Assembly: GCA_964554585.1 (NCBI GenBank)
Contig: CAZKPD010000022.1
Location: forward strand, 1 to 25,193
DNA length: 25,193 bases
Source: Perlabentimonas sp964554585
GTDB taxonomy: Bacteria; Bacteroidota; Bacteroidia; Bacteroidales; Tenuifilaceae
Direction: 5' to 3'
Program-made: the position numbers and the translations under genes
The notes under the pieces: generated by a model
Database searches by the model: none
What the model was told of the DNA's origin: nothing
The model's input: the letters and a program-made list of their open reading frames with translations, nothing else
Shown: piece by piece, positions 7,578-16,305 of the stretch
How the letters are laid out: every line of letters begins with the position of its first letter
How positions within the stretch are numbered: the first letter of the stretch is position 1

Positions 7578-8444
7578 ATGGCTAGAGAGTACTACTACCT
7601 TATTGCAGGGTTACCCGATCTGCTTCTCGATCAGGAGCAAAAAGATTTTAATCTCATTAATCTTAAAAATGAGATTAAAGAGAACATCCACCCCAACGAC
7701 TATAAGTTGGTAGAGCTGCTCTTTCTAGAGTACGATAACCAGAATTTTCTTAACTATCTATTTGAACGTAGCAGGGATTATAGCCCATTGGCCAATTACC
7801 CCCAAGAGCTTTACGTTGAGTTTGAAGAAAATGTAAATCAGTTTCCGGAGTATATTCAAAAGTTTTATGCCAGCTATAAGGGGAAAGATCAGTCTGATGA
7901 AGACAGCATTGAGGAACAAGAGTTGGCCTATTCGGATAGGGTAGAGAAGGTTGCTGAAGTACAATTCCATGAGAAGTTTTTTGATTACATCAATCATTCA
8001 GGAAATCGATTTCTAAAAGAGTGGTTCAGTTTCCTTATAGCTTTTAACAATACGCTGGCAGCTATCAATTCCCGGAATGGTGGAATAGAAGTTGCACCAC
8101 ACCTAGTTGGGCACAATGAATTTGTTGAAACCCTTGCTAGGAGCCAAGCTGCAGATTTTGGGCTTAAAAAAGAGGTCATTTTTCTTGAACCACTACTCCA
8201 GATAGCAGACCAGCCCGATATTGTAGAACGCGAACGACGCCTTGATTTGCTGAAATGGGATATGGTTGATGAGCTGACTACTTTCGACTATTTTAACATC
8301 CATAAAATTCTGGCCTTTCTTGTAAAAGCCGGTATCGTATACCGATGGAGTAAACTTGACAACAGAATTGGAGCTCAAATGCTAGATAAACTGGTCTCCG
8401 ATATTCGTCATACCTACGAGTTACCCAAAGAGTTCGAAAACTAG
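7578..8444 (+). CDS. DUF2764 family protein of the V-ATPase operon
   Basis: The 288-residue protein begins MAREYYYLIAGLPDL, the signature start of DUF2764, a family known to me from V-ATPase operons of Bacteroidota and relatives and without an assigned biochemical role. It is soluble, acidic and predicted mostly helical. There is no signal, membrane segment or nucleotide-binding motif. The ATG at 7578 is taken because it follows the subunit E stop after one base and has GGGGAG (7565-7570) upstream; an earlier non-ATG start would run inside subunit E. Tight coupling between E and A argues for a structural part of the enzyme. Because no subunit C gene is recognisable in the operon, a divergent C (AC39/NtpC-like) role is plausible, but that is inference. 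Confidence 0.85.
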   Translation: MAREYYYLIAGLPDLLLDQEQKDFNLINLKNEIKENIHPNDYKLVELLFLEYDNQNFLNYLFERSRDYSPLANYPQELYVEFEENVNQFPEYIQKFYASYKGKDQSDEDSIEEQELAYSDRVEKVAEVQFHEKFFDYINHSGNRFLKEWFSFLIAFNNTLAAINSRNGGIEVAPHLVGHNEFVETLARSQAADFGLKKEVIFLEPLLQIADQPDIVERERRLDLLKWDMVDELTTFDYFNIHKILAFLVKAGIVYRWSKLDNRIGAQMLDKLVSDIRHTYELPKEFEN

Positions 8445-8473
8445 ATTGAAATAATAAATCAAAATATGTGTAA

Positions 8474-10234
8474 ATGAAAACCAAAGGAAAAGTAACAGGC
8501 ATTATAGCAAACCTTGTAACCATCGAAGCCGACGGTCCCGTTGCACAAAACGAGATCTGTTACATTCAACGCGGTGATACCAGGCTTATGGCCGAGGTAA
8601 TTAAGGTTACCGGAAAGTTTGCCTACGTTCAGGTGTTTGAGAGCACCCGAGGCCTTAGGGTTAACGATATTGTCGAATTTGAGGGGCATATGCTTGAGGC
8701 AACCCTCGGTCCCGGTTTGCTATCCAAGAACTACGACGGACTTCAGCACGACTTAGCTAAAATGGATGGCGTGTTCCTAAAAGCAGGTGACTATACCGAT
8801 GCGTTGGACTACGATGTGGACTGGCAGTTTACCCCAATGGTTAAACCTGGTGACACGGTTATGGCTGGCGATTGGCTTGGTGAAGTGCCCGAGAATTGGG
8901 TTAAGCACAAAATTATGGTGCCATTTAAGCTCAATAGCGGAACATTTACCGTTAAATCTGTTGCACAAGCCGGACCATACAAAGTAAGCGATACCATCGC
9001 TGTAATTACCGATAGTAATGGGAATGATATTAACGTCTCCATGGAGCAAAAATGGCCCGTTAAGCTGGCAATTACTGCCTATAAGGATAAGCCCAGGCCC
9101 TTTAGAATTATGGAAACCGGTGTGCGAACCATTGATACCTTTAACCCCATAGCCGAAGGCGGTACGGGCTTTATTCCCGGTCCATTTGGAAGCGGAAAAA
9201 CGGTTCTTCAGCATGCAATTTCTAAACAGGCCGAAGCTGACCTTATCGTTGTGGCAGCGTGTGGTGAGCGTGCTAATGAGGTGGTTGAGATTTTTGCAGA
9301 GTTCCCTCACTTGGATGACCCCCGTACAGGTCGTAAGCTGATGGAGCGTACCACAATTATTGCAAACACATCAAATATGCCCGTGGCAGCCCGTGAGGCT
9401 TCAGTATATACTGCAATGACTATTGCAGAGTACTACCGTGCAATGGGCCTTAAAGTTCTACTTTTGGCCGACTCTACCTCACGTTGGGCGCAAGCACTTC
9501 GAGAGATGAGTAACCGTATGGAAGAGCTCCCCGGTCCCGATGCGTTCCCCATGGACCTTCCGGCAGTTATAGCAAACTTCTATTCACGAGCTGGTCTAGT
9601 TTACCTTAATAATAACGAAATGGGATCGGTTACATTTATCGGAACCGTATCTCCTGCAGGGGGTAATCTAAAAGAACCTGTTACCGAATCTACAAAAAAA
9701 GCAGCCCGTTGCTTCTATGCCCTTTCACAGCAACGAGCCGATAGCAAGCGCTATCCTGCTATTGACCCCATGGAGTCGTACTCCAAATACCTTGAGTATC
9801 CTGAGATTATTGAACACCTAAACAGTACCATTGACGAGAACTGGGTGAACGATGTGCTTAAGGCGAAAAATTACGTTCAAAGGGGTAAAGAAGCAGCAGA
9901 GCAAATTAACATTCTGGGTGATGACGGTGTACCCATTGATTACCATGATAGACTATGGAAGGCTGAACTTATCGACTTTATCATCCTCCAGCAGGATGCT
10001 TTTGATAAAATTGATGCTTCATGTCCGCTCAACAGGCAAAAGTACATGCTTCACTCCGTACTTGACATATGCGATATAACCTTTAAGTTTGATCACTTTG
10101 AGGAGTGCTCTGAGTTCTACAAGAACGCAATTAACACCTTGCGTCAAATGAACTACTCAGTTTTTGAAAGCGAAGATTTCAAAAAGTACGAAAAAGAAAT
10201 TGAAACTTTAGTTAACGAAAGAAAGGCAGAATAA
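8474..10234 (+). CDS. atpA: V-type ATP synthase subunit A (catalytic)
   Basis: Subunit A hydrolyses or makes ATP in the A3B3 head. The 586-residue protein carries the Walker A motif GPFGSGKT (K242, T243) and the catalytic glutamate in the GER motif (E265, CGERANEVVE). It also has the long 'non-homologous' insertion (about residues 110-190) that distinguishes A subunits from F-type beta. Other recognisable motifs are LLLADSTSRWAQALREMS and FPMDLPAVIANFYSRAG. Length is typical. The start ATG at 8474 is 29 bases after the DUF2764 stop. The stop overlaps the subunit B start by one base (TAATG at 10232-10236), which implies translational coupling. Confidence 0.98.
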   Translation: MKTKGKVTGIIANLVTIEADGPVAQNEICYIQRGDTRLMAEVIKVTGKFAYVQVFESTRGLRVNDIVEFEGHMLEATLGPGLLSKNYDGLQHDLAKMDGVFLKAGDYTDALDYDVDWQFTPMVKPGDTVMAGDWLGEVPENWVKHKIMVPFKLNSGTFTVKSVAQAGPYKVSDTIAVITDSNGNDINVSMEQKWPVKLAITAYKDKPRPFRIMETGVRTIDTFNPIAEGGTGFIPGPFGSGKTVLQHAISKQAEADLIVVAACGERANEVVEIFAEFPHLDDPRTGRKLMERTTIIANTSNMPVAAREASVYTAMTIAEYYRAMGLKVLLLADSTSRWAQALREMSNRMEELPGPDAFPMDLPAVIANFYSRAGLVYLNNNEMGSVTFIGTVSPAGGNLKEPVTESTKKAARCFYALSQQRADSKRYPAIDPMESYSKYLEYPEIIEHLNSTIDENWVNDVLKAKNYVQRGKEAAEQINILGDDGVPIDYHDRLWKAELIDFIILQQDAFDKIDASCPLNRQKYMLHSVLDICDITFKFDHFEECSEFYKNAINTLRQMNYSVFESEDFKKYEKEIETLVNERKAE

Positions 10235-11559
10235 TGGAAACCAAAGCTTTTCAAAAAATTTATACCCGCCTAGTTGGGATAACCAAAGCTACTTGTACGC
10301 TTACTGCCGAAGGGGTGGCTAATGATGAACTAGCCATGGTCCACGGACGATTGGCTCAGGTTGTAAAAATTCAAAACGATCAGGTAACCTTACAGGTGTT
10401 TGGTGGCACCGAAGGGATTCCTACCAATGCAGAGGTAATCTTTTATGGTAAACCTCCCACACTTAAAGTAGGGAATGATCTAGCTGGTCGCTTTTTTAAC
10501 GCATTTGGACAACCACTGTTTGGAGGAACTGAAATTGAGGGGATTGAAATGGAAATTGGAGGTCCTTCAGTGAATCCGCTCAAAAGAAAGCAACCCTCAG
10601 AGCTTATCGCTACAGGTATAGCAGGGATTGACCTGAATAACACATTGGTAACCGGACAAAAAATTCCATTCTTTGCCGACCCCGATCAACCCTATAACCA
10701 GGTAATGGCAAACGTGGCACTCCGTGCTCAGGCCGATAAGATTATCTTGGGTGGGATGGGGCTAACCAATGACGATTTCCTTTACTTTAAGAATGTTTTT
10801 GAGAATGCCGGTGCCCTTGACCGTATCGTCTGCTTTGTTAACACTACAGAACATCCTCCGGTTGAGAGGCTTCTGGTTCCCGATATGGCGCTTACAGCGG
10901 CCGAATATTTTGCCGTTGAAAAGAATGAAAAGGTATTGGTTCTTCTTACAGATATGACCCTTTACTCCGATGCGCTTAGTATAGTATCTAACCGCATGGA
11001 CCAGATTCCTTCAAAGGACTCCATGCCCGGTTCACTATACTCTGACCTGGCCAAAATTTATGAAAAAGCAGTGCAGTTTCCGGAGGGGGGATCCATTACC
11101 ATTATTGCGGTTACAACCCTTTCGGGTGGTGATATTACGCATGCTATCCCTGATAATACGGGGTATATCACCGAGGGGCAACTCTTTTTGCGCACCGACT
11201 CCGATACCAATAAGGTAATTGTTGACCCATTCCGAAGTTTGTCGCGTCTTAAACAGTTGGTAATTGGCAAAAAAACCCGAAATGATCACCCACAAGTGAT
11301 GAATGCTGCNNNNNNNNNNTATGCCGACGCTGCAAACGCTAAAACCAAGTTGGAGAACGGGTTTGACCTATCCAACTACGATGAGCGTTGCTTAAAATTT
11401 GCTCACGATTATTCCATTAAGCTTTTGGCTATCGATATTAATATTGAGGTTGACCTGATGCTTGATACTGCGTGGGAACTTTTTGCCAAGCACTTTACTA
11501 AGGCAGAGGTTGCTATCCGACAAGATTTGGTTGATAAACACTGGCCTGCAGAGCAATAA
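10234..11559 (+). CDS. atpB: V-type ATP synthase subunit B (non-catalytic nucleotide-binding), with a 10-N gap
   Basis: Subunit B alternates with A in the head and regulates catalysis. The 441-residue protein aligns by eye with B subunits: a beta-barrel N-terminus, GRFFNAFGQPLFGG, SGGDITHAIPDNTGYITEGQ, and a C-terminal helical domain ending DKHWPAEQ. No Walker A motif is present, as expected. Ten Ns at 11310-11319 fall within the C-terminal part, and the frame continues across them. From memory of relatives the local sequence should read NAAVRLYADAANAK. The codons gcn-nnn-nnn-nnn fit A-V-R-L, so the gap length is probably true. The start overlaps the subunit A stop; subunit D follows after 12 bases. 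Confidence 0.95.
   Translation: METKAFQKIYTRLVGITKATCTLTAEGVANDELAMVHGRLAQVVKIQNDQVTLQVFGGTEGIPTNAEVIFYGKPPTLKVGNDLAGRFFNAFGQPLFGGTEIEGIEMEIGGPSVNPLKRKQPSELIATGIAGIDLNNTLVTGQKIPFFADPDQPYNQVMANVALRAQADKIILGGMGLTNDDFLYFKNVFENAGALDRIVCFVNTTEHPPVERLLVPDMALTAAEYFAVEKNEKVLVLLTDMTLYSDALSIVSNRMDQIPSKDSMPGSLYSDLAKIYEKAVQFPEGGSITIIAVTTLSGGDITHAIPDNTGYITEGQLFLRTDSDTNKVIVDPFRSLSRLKQLVIGKKTRNDHPQVMNAXXXXYADAANAKTKLENGFDLSNYDERCLKFAHDYSIKLLAIDINIEVDLMLDTAWELFAKHFTKAEVAIRQDLVDKHWPAEQ
11310..11319. other. Assembly gap of 10 Ns inside subunit B
   Basis: This is the only run of ambiguous bases in the window. The reading frame is intact on both sides, so the gene is not broken by it. The missing residues are three full codons plus one third-position base. 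Confidence 0.99.
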
Positions 11560-11571
11560 AAAACTTGTGCA

Positions 11572-12174
11572 ATGGCAATCAAATTTCAATATAACAAAAC
11601 ATCGCTTAACGAGCTCAATAAACAGCTTCGCATTCGGCAAAGAGCGTTGCCAACTCTCAAGAATAAGGAGTCGGCGCTTAGGGCCGAAGTGAAACGGGCC
11701 AGAGATCAAGCCAAAGAGCTTGAGGACCAGTTGGCAAAAAAACTACTCGATTTTGAGTATATGTCGAGCCTGTGGAGCGAGTTTGAACATAATTTGGTAA
11801 GCGTTAAGGATGTTACCTTAACCACAATAAAAATTGCCGGGGTTCGCATTCCTGTCCTTCAAGAAATCATTTTTGAGGTGAAGGAATATAGCCTTTTTGC
11901 ACGTCCCTTCTGGTACCCATCCGGAGTTGAAATTCTTAAAGAGTTGGCAAGCATAGGAATTGAAAGCGTGTTTTATATCGAAAAAACACGTCTACTGGAT
12001 AGGGCACGAAAGAAAACCACGCAAAAGGTGAACCTGTACGAAAAGGTACAAATTCCCGGCTATGAGTCTGCCATCATGAAGATTAAACGCTTCATGGAAG
12101 ATGAGGAGAATCTTGCCAAATCATCGATGAAAATCGTGAAAAACCGACAACAGAGTATGGAGGTAGAGCTATGA
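11572..12174 (+). CDS. atpD: V-type ATP synthase subunit D (central rotor axle)
   Basis: Subunit D is the long coiled-coil axle that turns inside the A3B3 head. The 200-residue protein has two long helical stretches, at the N-terminus (about residues 10-60, KTSLNELNKQLRIRQRALPT then LKNKESALRAEVKRA) and near the C-terminus (about 145-195, NLYEKVQIPGYESAIMKIKR). Between them is a short globular part, the antiparallel coiled-coil layout of the family. The NEL..QLRIRQRALPTLKNKE start is typical of D subunits. The ATG at 11572 lies 12 bases after the B stop. The stop TGA overlaps the next start as ATGA at 12171-12174, implying coupled translation with subunit I. Confidence 0.93.
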   Translation: MAIKFQYNKTSLNELNKQLRIRQRALPTLKNKESALRAEVKRARDQAKELEDQLAKKLLDFEYMSSLWSEFEHNLVSVKDVTLTTIKIAGVRIPVLQEIIFEVKEYSLFARPFWYPSGVEILKELASIGIESVFYIEKTRLLDRARKKTTQKVNLYEKVQIPGYESAIMKIKRFMEDEENLAKSSMKIVKNRQQSMEVEL

Positions 12175-13997
12175 TTGTACCAATGATAAAATACGGGTTT
12201 CTGGTTTACCATGCCGATTTCGACCCATTTTTGAATAGGTTGCAGGAGTTGGGAATGGTTGACATAGAGAAACATGACAGGCCTCTCACCGAGACGGAAC
12301 GAGTTCTTGCTAGTAAGATCAACGTATATAATCAGGTTATAAAAGAGCTTACTGCATCTCCGGTTAAATCCGATACACCAAAGATTCAAGGTGAGATTTC
12401 TGCCGATGAACTTGTGACGGAGTTTGATGGCTTAGTGAAAGAAAAAGAACAACTAGAGTCATCTATCCGAAAGGCAATTAAAGAGTTAAATGATGTTCGG
12501 CCATGGGGTAACTTCAGCATTGACCTGCTGCATAAGCTCACAGAGTCTGGGCTCAGCATACGCTTTTTTGTAACTAGCGAGAAAGCTTACTCTGAGGCAA
12601 ACCTAGATGATTTTACAGTTGAAGTAATAAATATTGAGGCTGGCCAGGTCTACTTTATTTGGGTCCAGCTAATAGGCGAGGAACAAGGTATATCGCTACC
12701 CTTGGATGCCGCAGAGATTCGGATTCCTTCATTTTCTGCTTCAGGGAAAGAACAGGAGATAAGCTCTCTACGTGAGCGTATTACTCAACTAGAACAACGA
12801 ATTGACCAAATGCGGCATCATGTGGGAATTATTGAAGCGGCAAAGGTTAAGATGATCAATTTACTTGAATTTAACTCAGTAAACCTAAGCGCAGAGCGCC
12901 AAGCAGAAGATAAGGTGATGGTTTTAGAGGGTTGGATTCCGGAGCCGAAGAATGAAGAGTTTGTTAAATTTGTTGAAAATGAGAATATTATCTACGTGTC
13001 TGAAAGGGCAAAAAAAGATGATAATGCTCCCATTCTTCTTAAAAATAATAAGTTTGCTAAACTTTTCGAAGTCATTGGAGGTCTCTTTACAAATCCCGTA
13101 TACGGTGAAATTGACCTTACACCACTGTTTGCACCTTTTTTCATGCTGTTCTTTGGGATGTGCTTAGGTGATGCGGGTTACGGGCTGTTTTTGCTGGTTG
13201 TTGCAACAATTGCCAAACGTAAACTGGTGAAGATGAAGTCTATTCTTTCTCTTGTCCAGTGGCTTGGTCTGGCAACCGCAATTGTTGGAACAATAACCGG
13301 TTCTTTCTTCGGCATTGAGTTGGCAAGTGTAAATTTACCTATCTTCCAACGCTTTAAGGATATGTTCTTAGACCAGAATCAGCTCTTTGCGTTGGCCTTA
13401 ATCGTAGGGATTATTCAGATTCTCTTCGGTATGTTTGTTAAGGCTGCCAATGAGATTAAACAGTGGGGCTGGATACACTCCATTACTACGTTTAGCTGGC
13501 TGCTTCTTATCATAGGTTCTGGAGTATTCTACGGATTATCGATGATTGAAGGGTCTAGTGTAGAGTTTTTGGGATTAGGCCATAAAATATTACTTGGAGT
13601 AGCTGCCATTGGCATCTTGTTCTTTAATACTCCCGGAAAAAATCCATTTATCAATTTTGGTTTGGGATTATGGGGCATATACAACATGGTTACCGGCCTC
13701 TTCGGTGATATCCTTTCCTATATTCGTCTCTTTGCACTCGGACTTTCTGGTGCAATTCTCGGTGGTGTGTTTAACAGCCTTGCCTTTGGAATGGCTCCAG
13801 ATATTCCGGTGGTTGGGGCAATTGTTACCATTATTATTCTGATAGCCGGACACTCTATCAACCTTTTTATGAATGCATTGGGAGCACTTGTGCATCCTAT
13901 GCGTCTAACGTTTGTAGAGTTTTACAAAAATTCTGGATTCACCGGAGGTGGTAAATCTTATGAGCCTTTTCAAAAGAAGAATTTAACTAAATTATAA
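12171..13997 (+). CDS. atpI: V-type ATP synthase subunit I (membrane stator)
   Basis: Subunit I (the a-subunit equivalent) carries the ion half-channels and faces the K ring. The 608-residue protein has a cytosolic N-terminal half (about residues 1-310) with coiled-coil segments. The C-terminal half is a bundle of about seven to eight membrane helices, starting around DLTPLFAPFFMLFFGMCLGDAGYG. The essential arginine of the family is visible in SYIRLFALGLSGAILGG (R519), and GHSINLFMNALGALVHPMRL is another family block. Length is somewhat short for the family but normal for this lineage as I recall it. The start overlaps the D stop by four bases; the K gene follows after 34 bases. Confidence 0.95.
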   Translation: MIVPMIKYGFLVYHADFDPFLNRLQELGMVDIEKHDRPLTETERVLASKINVYNQVIKELTASPVKSDTPKIQGEISADELVTEFDGLVKEKEQLESSIRKAIKELNDVRPWGNFSIDLLHKLTESGLSIRFFVTSEKAYSEANLDDFTVEVINIEAGQVYFIWVQLIGEEQGISLPLDAAEIRIPSFSASGKEQEISSLRERITQLEQRIDQMRHHVGIIEAAKVKMINLLEFNSVNLSAERQAEDKVMVLEGWIPEPKNEEFVKFVENENIIYVSERAKKDDNAPILLKNNKFAKLFEVIGGLFTNPVYGEIDLTPLFAPFFMLFFGMCLGDAGYGLFLLVVATIAKRKLVKMKSILSLVQWLGLATAIVGTITGSFFGIELASVNLPIFQRFKDMFLDQNQLFALALIVGIIQILFGMFVKAANEIKQWGWIHSITTFSWLLLIIGSGVFYGLSMIEGSSVEFLGLGHKILLGVAAIGILFFNTPGKNPFINFGLGLWGIYNMVTGLFGDILSYIRLFALGLSGAILGGVFNSLAFGMAPDIPVVGAIVTIIILIAGHSINLFMNALGALVHPMRLTFVEFYKNSGFTGGGKSYEPFQKKNLTKL

Positions 13998-14031
13998 TCA
14001 CTTAACTTAAACAACAATAAACTAATAGATT

Positions 14032-14478
14032 ATGGAACCAATTATTTTAGCTTACTTGGGAATCGGAATTATGATCATCCTATCTGGTGTAGGTAGTTCT
14101 TATGGAGTAACCATTTGTGGTAATGCAGCCATTGGATCAATGAAAAAAGATCCTACTGCTTTTGGTAACTACATGGTACTTAGTGCACTTCCTGGAACAC
14201 AGGGTCTTTACGGCTTTGCCGGTTACTTTATGCTCGCATCATTCCTAACCCCTGAAATCACATGGGCAGCTGCTTCAGCTATTTTTGGTGGCGGTTTGGC
14301 TTTAGGTTTTGTTGGTTTGTTTTCAGCTTTACGTCAGGGACAAGTGTGTGCCAACGGTATTGCAGCCATTGGCTCTGGACACAAAGTATTTGGTAATACG
14401 CTTATTCTAGCAGTATTTCCCGAGCTTTATGCTATTGTTGCTCTTGCAGCCGTGTTCCTGATTGGACAGTCGCTATAA
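14032..14478 (+). CDS. atpK: V-type ATP synthase subunit K (c-ring proteolipid)
   Basis: Subunit K forms the rotating ion-carrying ring. The 148-residue protein has four membrane helices, a tandem fusion of two hairpins. Only the fourth helix carries the ion-binding carboxylate (E131, VFPELYAIV); the matching place in helix two is Q57 within LPGTQGLYGF. L53, T56, Q57, Q102 and E131 match the sodium ligands L61, T64, Q65, Q110 and E139 of Enterococcus hirae NtpK with identical internal spacing, which suggests sodium coupling (inference). The ATG at 14032 is the only sensible start. It is the last gene of the operon and is followed by a strong terminator. Confidence 0.96.
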   Translation: MEPIILAYLGIGIMIILSGVGSSYGVTICGNAAIGSMKKDPTAFGNYMVLSALPGTQGLYGFAGYFMLASFLTPEITWAAASAIFGGGLALGFVGLFSALRQGQVCANGIAAIGSGHKVFGNTLILAVFPELYAIVALAAVFLIGQSL

Positions 14479-14503
14479 TAAAGCATAAGCACCATTTCAA
14501 CAC

Positions 14504-14534
14504 AAATCCCCAAGCTGCAGCTTGGGGATTTTTT
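14504..14534 (+). terminator. Terminator of the V-ATPase operon, possibly bidirectional
   Basis: A perfect 28-base palindrome (14504-14531), AAATCCCCAAGCTG followed by its exact reverse complement, is continued by T to 14534. It lies 25 bases after the subunit K stop and 9 bases from the stop of the convergent ygiQ gene. The plus-strand T-run is clear; the minus strand has only a short one, so it mainly ends the V-ATPase transcript. Confidence 0.9.
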
Positions 14535-14543
14535 GCATTTATG

Positions 14544-16295
14544 CTATGCCTTTCTTTTAGTAGTACTCTCCGGAAAGAAAAAAGACCGCTGCTTAAGTTT
14601 TCCCTGTTTACTTCGTTCCACAAATACTTTTTTTCCATTGTAGGGATTTACTCCGGTGTAAAAAATAGTAGAAGCAAGGGTCATAGGGGTAGGTGTAAAA
14701 TCTTGGATCTGCTCAATGATAAGTTTGTGACGTTTAATCGTATTGGATAGCTGCTTCATATGTTCCAATGTACATGAGGGATGGCTAGAAATAAGGTAGG
14801 GGATAAGCTGCTGATTTAACCCGTGTTTTCTGTTGAGCGCATCAAACTCTTGCTTTAGGGCTTCAAAAAGTTTAAAGCTTGGTTTACGCATCATCTGCAA
14901 AACATCGTCTTCGGTATGCTCGGGAGCCACCTTTAATCGTCCCGATACATGGTGTTTAAACACCTCCTCAAAATACTTCCTATTGGTTGGGTTGCTCCAA
15001 TCCGAAAACATATCGTAACGGATTCCGCTACCAATAAACGCCTTTTTTACACCCTTTCTCTTTCTGGTTTCCCTGTATAAATTGATCAACGGCTGATGAT
15101 CCGTATTAAGATTGAAGCAAATTTCAGGAAAGATGCATGACGGTTTACGGCATTTGGCACATATTTGGAGGTCTTTTCCGGCCATGCCATACATATTGGC
15201 AGACGGACCGCCCAAATCGCTTAAATAGCCCTTAAAATCATCCATATGGACAATCTTATCCACCTCTTTGAGTATGGACGCCTCGGAACGACTGGATATG
15301 AACTTCCCTTGGTGGGCCGATATGGTACAAAAGCTACATCCGCCAAAGCATCCCCTATGGATATTTACTGAGAATTTTATCATTTCCCATGCAGGAATCA
15401 GCTTTCCTTTATACCTAGGATGCGGAGCACGAATATAGGGCAACTCATAAAAACCGTCCATCTCTGAGGTTGTAGCAGGGGATAAAGGAGGGTTTACCAC
15501 CACATAACCTCCTTTTACTGGTTCTACTAGCTGCTGGCATTTAAGCCTATTCGATTCTATTTCAATGTGCTTAAAATTCTCTCCGAAGCTTATAGGATTC
15601 TTCAAGCATTGCTCAAAGCTGTTAAGTTTAATATGCTTATTATCAATAAATTCTTCCTTCAAATCCTTTGTATAAAAAGCGATCTGAGATAGAGTAAAAA
15701 GCTTCTCCACCGTTTTATTTGCATTGATACCGTTTGCAATTTCCACAATGGTTCGTTCACCCATCCCATAAACTAATAGATCGGCACCACTAGTAAGGAG
15801 TATGCTTGTTAAAATTTTGTCTTCCCAGTAGTCATAATGAGTTAATCTTCGTAGGGAAGCTTCTACACCACCTATAATAACAGGAATATCAGGATAAATC
15901 TTTTTAAGAATGTTGGAATAGACATTCACGGCATAATCGGGTCGAAATCCTGCTTTACCGTCTGCTGTATAGGCATCATTGCTACGCAACCTTTTATTTG
16001 CGGTGTAGTGATTAATCATGGAGTCCATGTTACCTGCAGTAACACCAAAAAACAGACGAGGAACACCCAACTTTTTAAAATCACGTAGGTCATCCCTCCA
16101 GTTGGGCTGGGGGACAATGGCTACGCGATAACCTGCATTTTCAAGCACCCTGCCAATCACAGCAGCGCCAAAGGAGGGGTGATCCACATAGGCATCTCCA
16201 CTGAATAGGATAATATCCGCTTGATCCCAACCCAAAAGATCCATTTCCTTTTTTGAGGTGGGTAAAAAATAGGGTGATTGTTTCGGACTATCCAT
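14544..16295 (-). CDS. ygiQ: YgiQ family radical SAM protein (UPF0313)
   Basis: The 583-residue protein is a YgiQ-type radical SAM enzyme; the reaction of the family is not known to me. The [4Fe-4S] cluster motif CxxxCxxC is C316, C320, C323 (HRGCFGGCSFCTIS). The N-terminus carries the YgiQ hallmark (about residues 19-40: DIILFSGDAYVDHPSFGAAV). The C-terminal YgiQ-specific part includes RLKVAPEHTED and the late DFTPTPMTLAST motif. I choose the ATG at 16293-16295, because homologs as I recall them begin just before the LPTSKKE segment. The frame is open further to a GTG at 16346, but that would overlap queA by 41 bases. The chosen start is 10 bases after the queA stop, so the two form an operon. 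Confidence 0.93.
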   Translation of the reverse strand: MDSPKQSPYFLPTSKKEMDLLGWDQADIILFSGDAYVDHPSFGAAVIGRVLENAGYRVAIVPQPNWRDDLRDFKKLGVPRLFFGVTAGNMDSMINHYTANKRLRSNDAYTADGKAGFRPDYAVNVYSNILKKIYPDIPVIIGGVEASLRRLTHYDYWEDKILTSILLTSGADLLVYGMGERTIVEIANGINANKTVEKLFTLSQIAFYTKDLKEEFIDNKHIKLNSFEQCLKNPISFGENFKHIEIESNRLKCQQLVEPVKGGYVVVNPPLSPATTSEMDGFYELPYIRAPHPRYKGKLIPAWEMIKFSVNIHRGCFGGCSFCTISAHQGKFISSRSEASILKEVDKIVHMDDFKGYLSDLGGPSANMYGMAGKDLQICAKCRKPSCIFPEICFNLNTDHQPLINLYRETRKRKGVKKAFIGSGIRYDMFSDWSNPTNRKYFEEVFKHHVSGRLKVAPEHTEDDVLQMMRKPSFKLFEALKQEFDALNRKHGLNQQLIPYLISSHPSCTLEHMKQLSNTIKRHKLIIEQIQDFTPTPMTLASTIFYTGVNPYNGKKVFVERSKQGKLKQRSFFFPESTTKRKA

Positions 16296-16305
16296 CTTTC
16301 GCAAA

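Noticed and set aside
8777..9310. 177-codon open frame on the minus strand inside V-ATPase subunit A.
   Set aside because: Antisense shadow of a strongly conserved gene, with His/Asn-rich composition and no recognisable motif.
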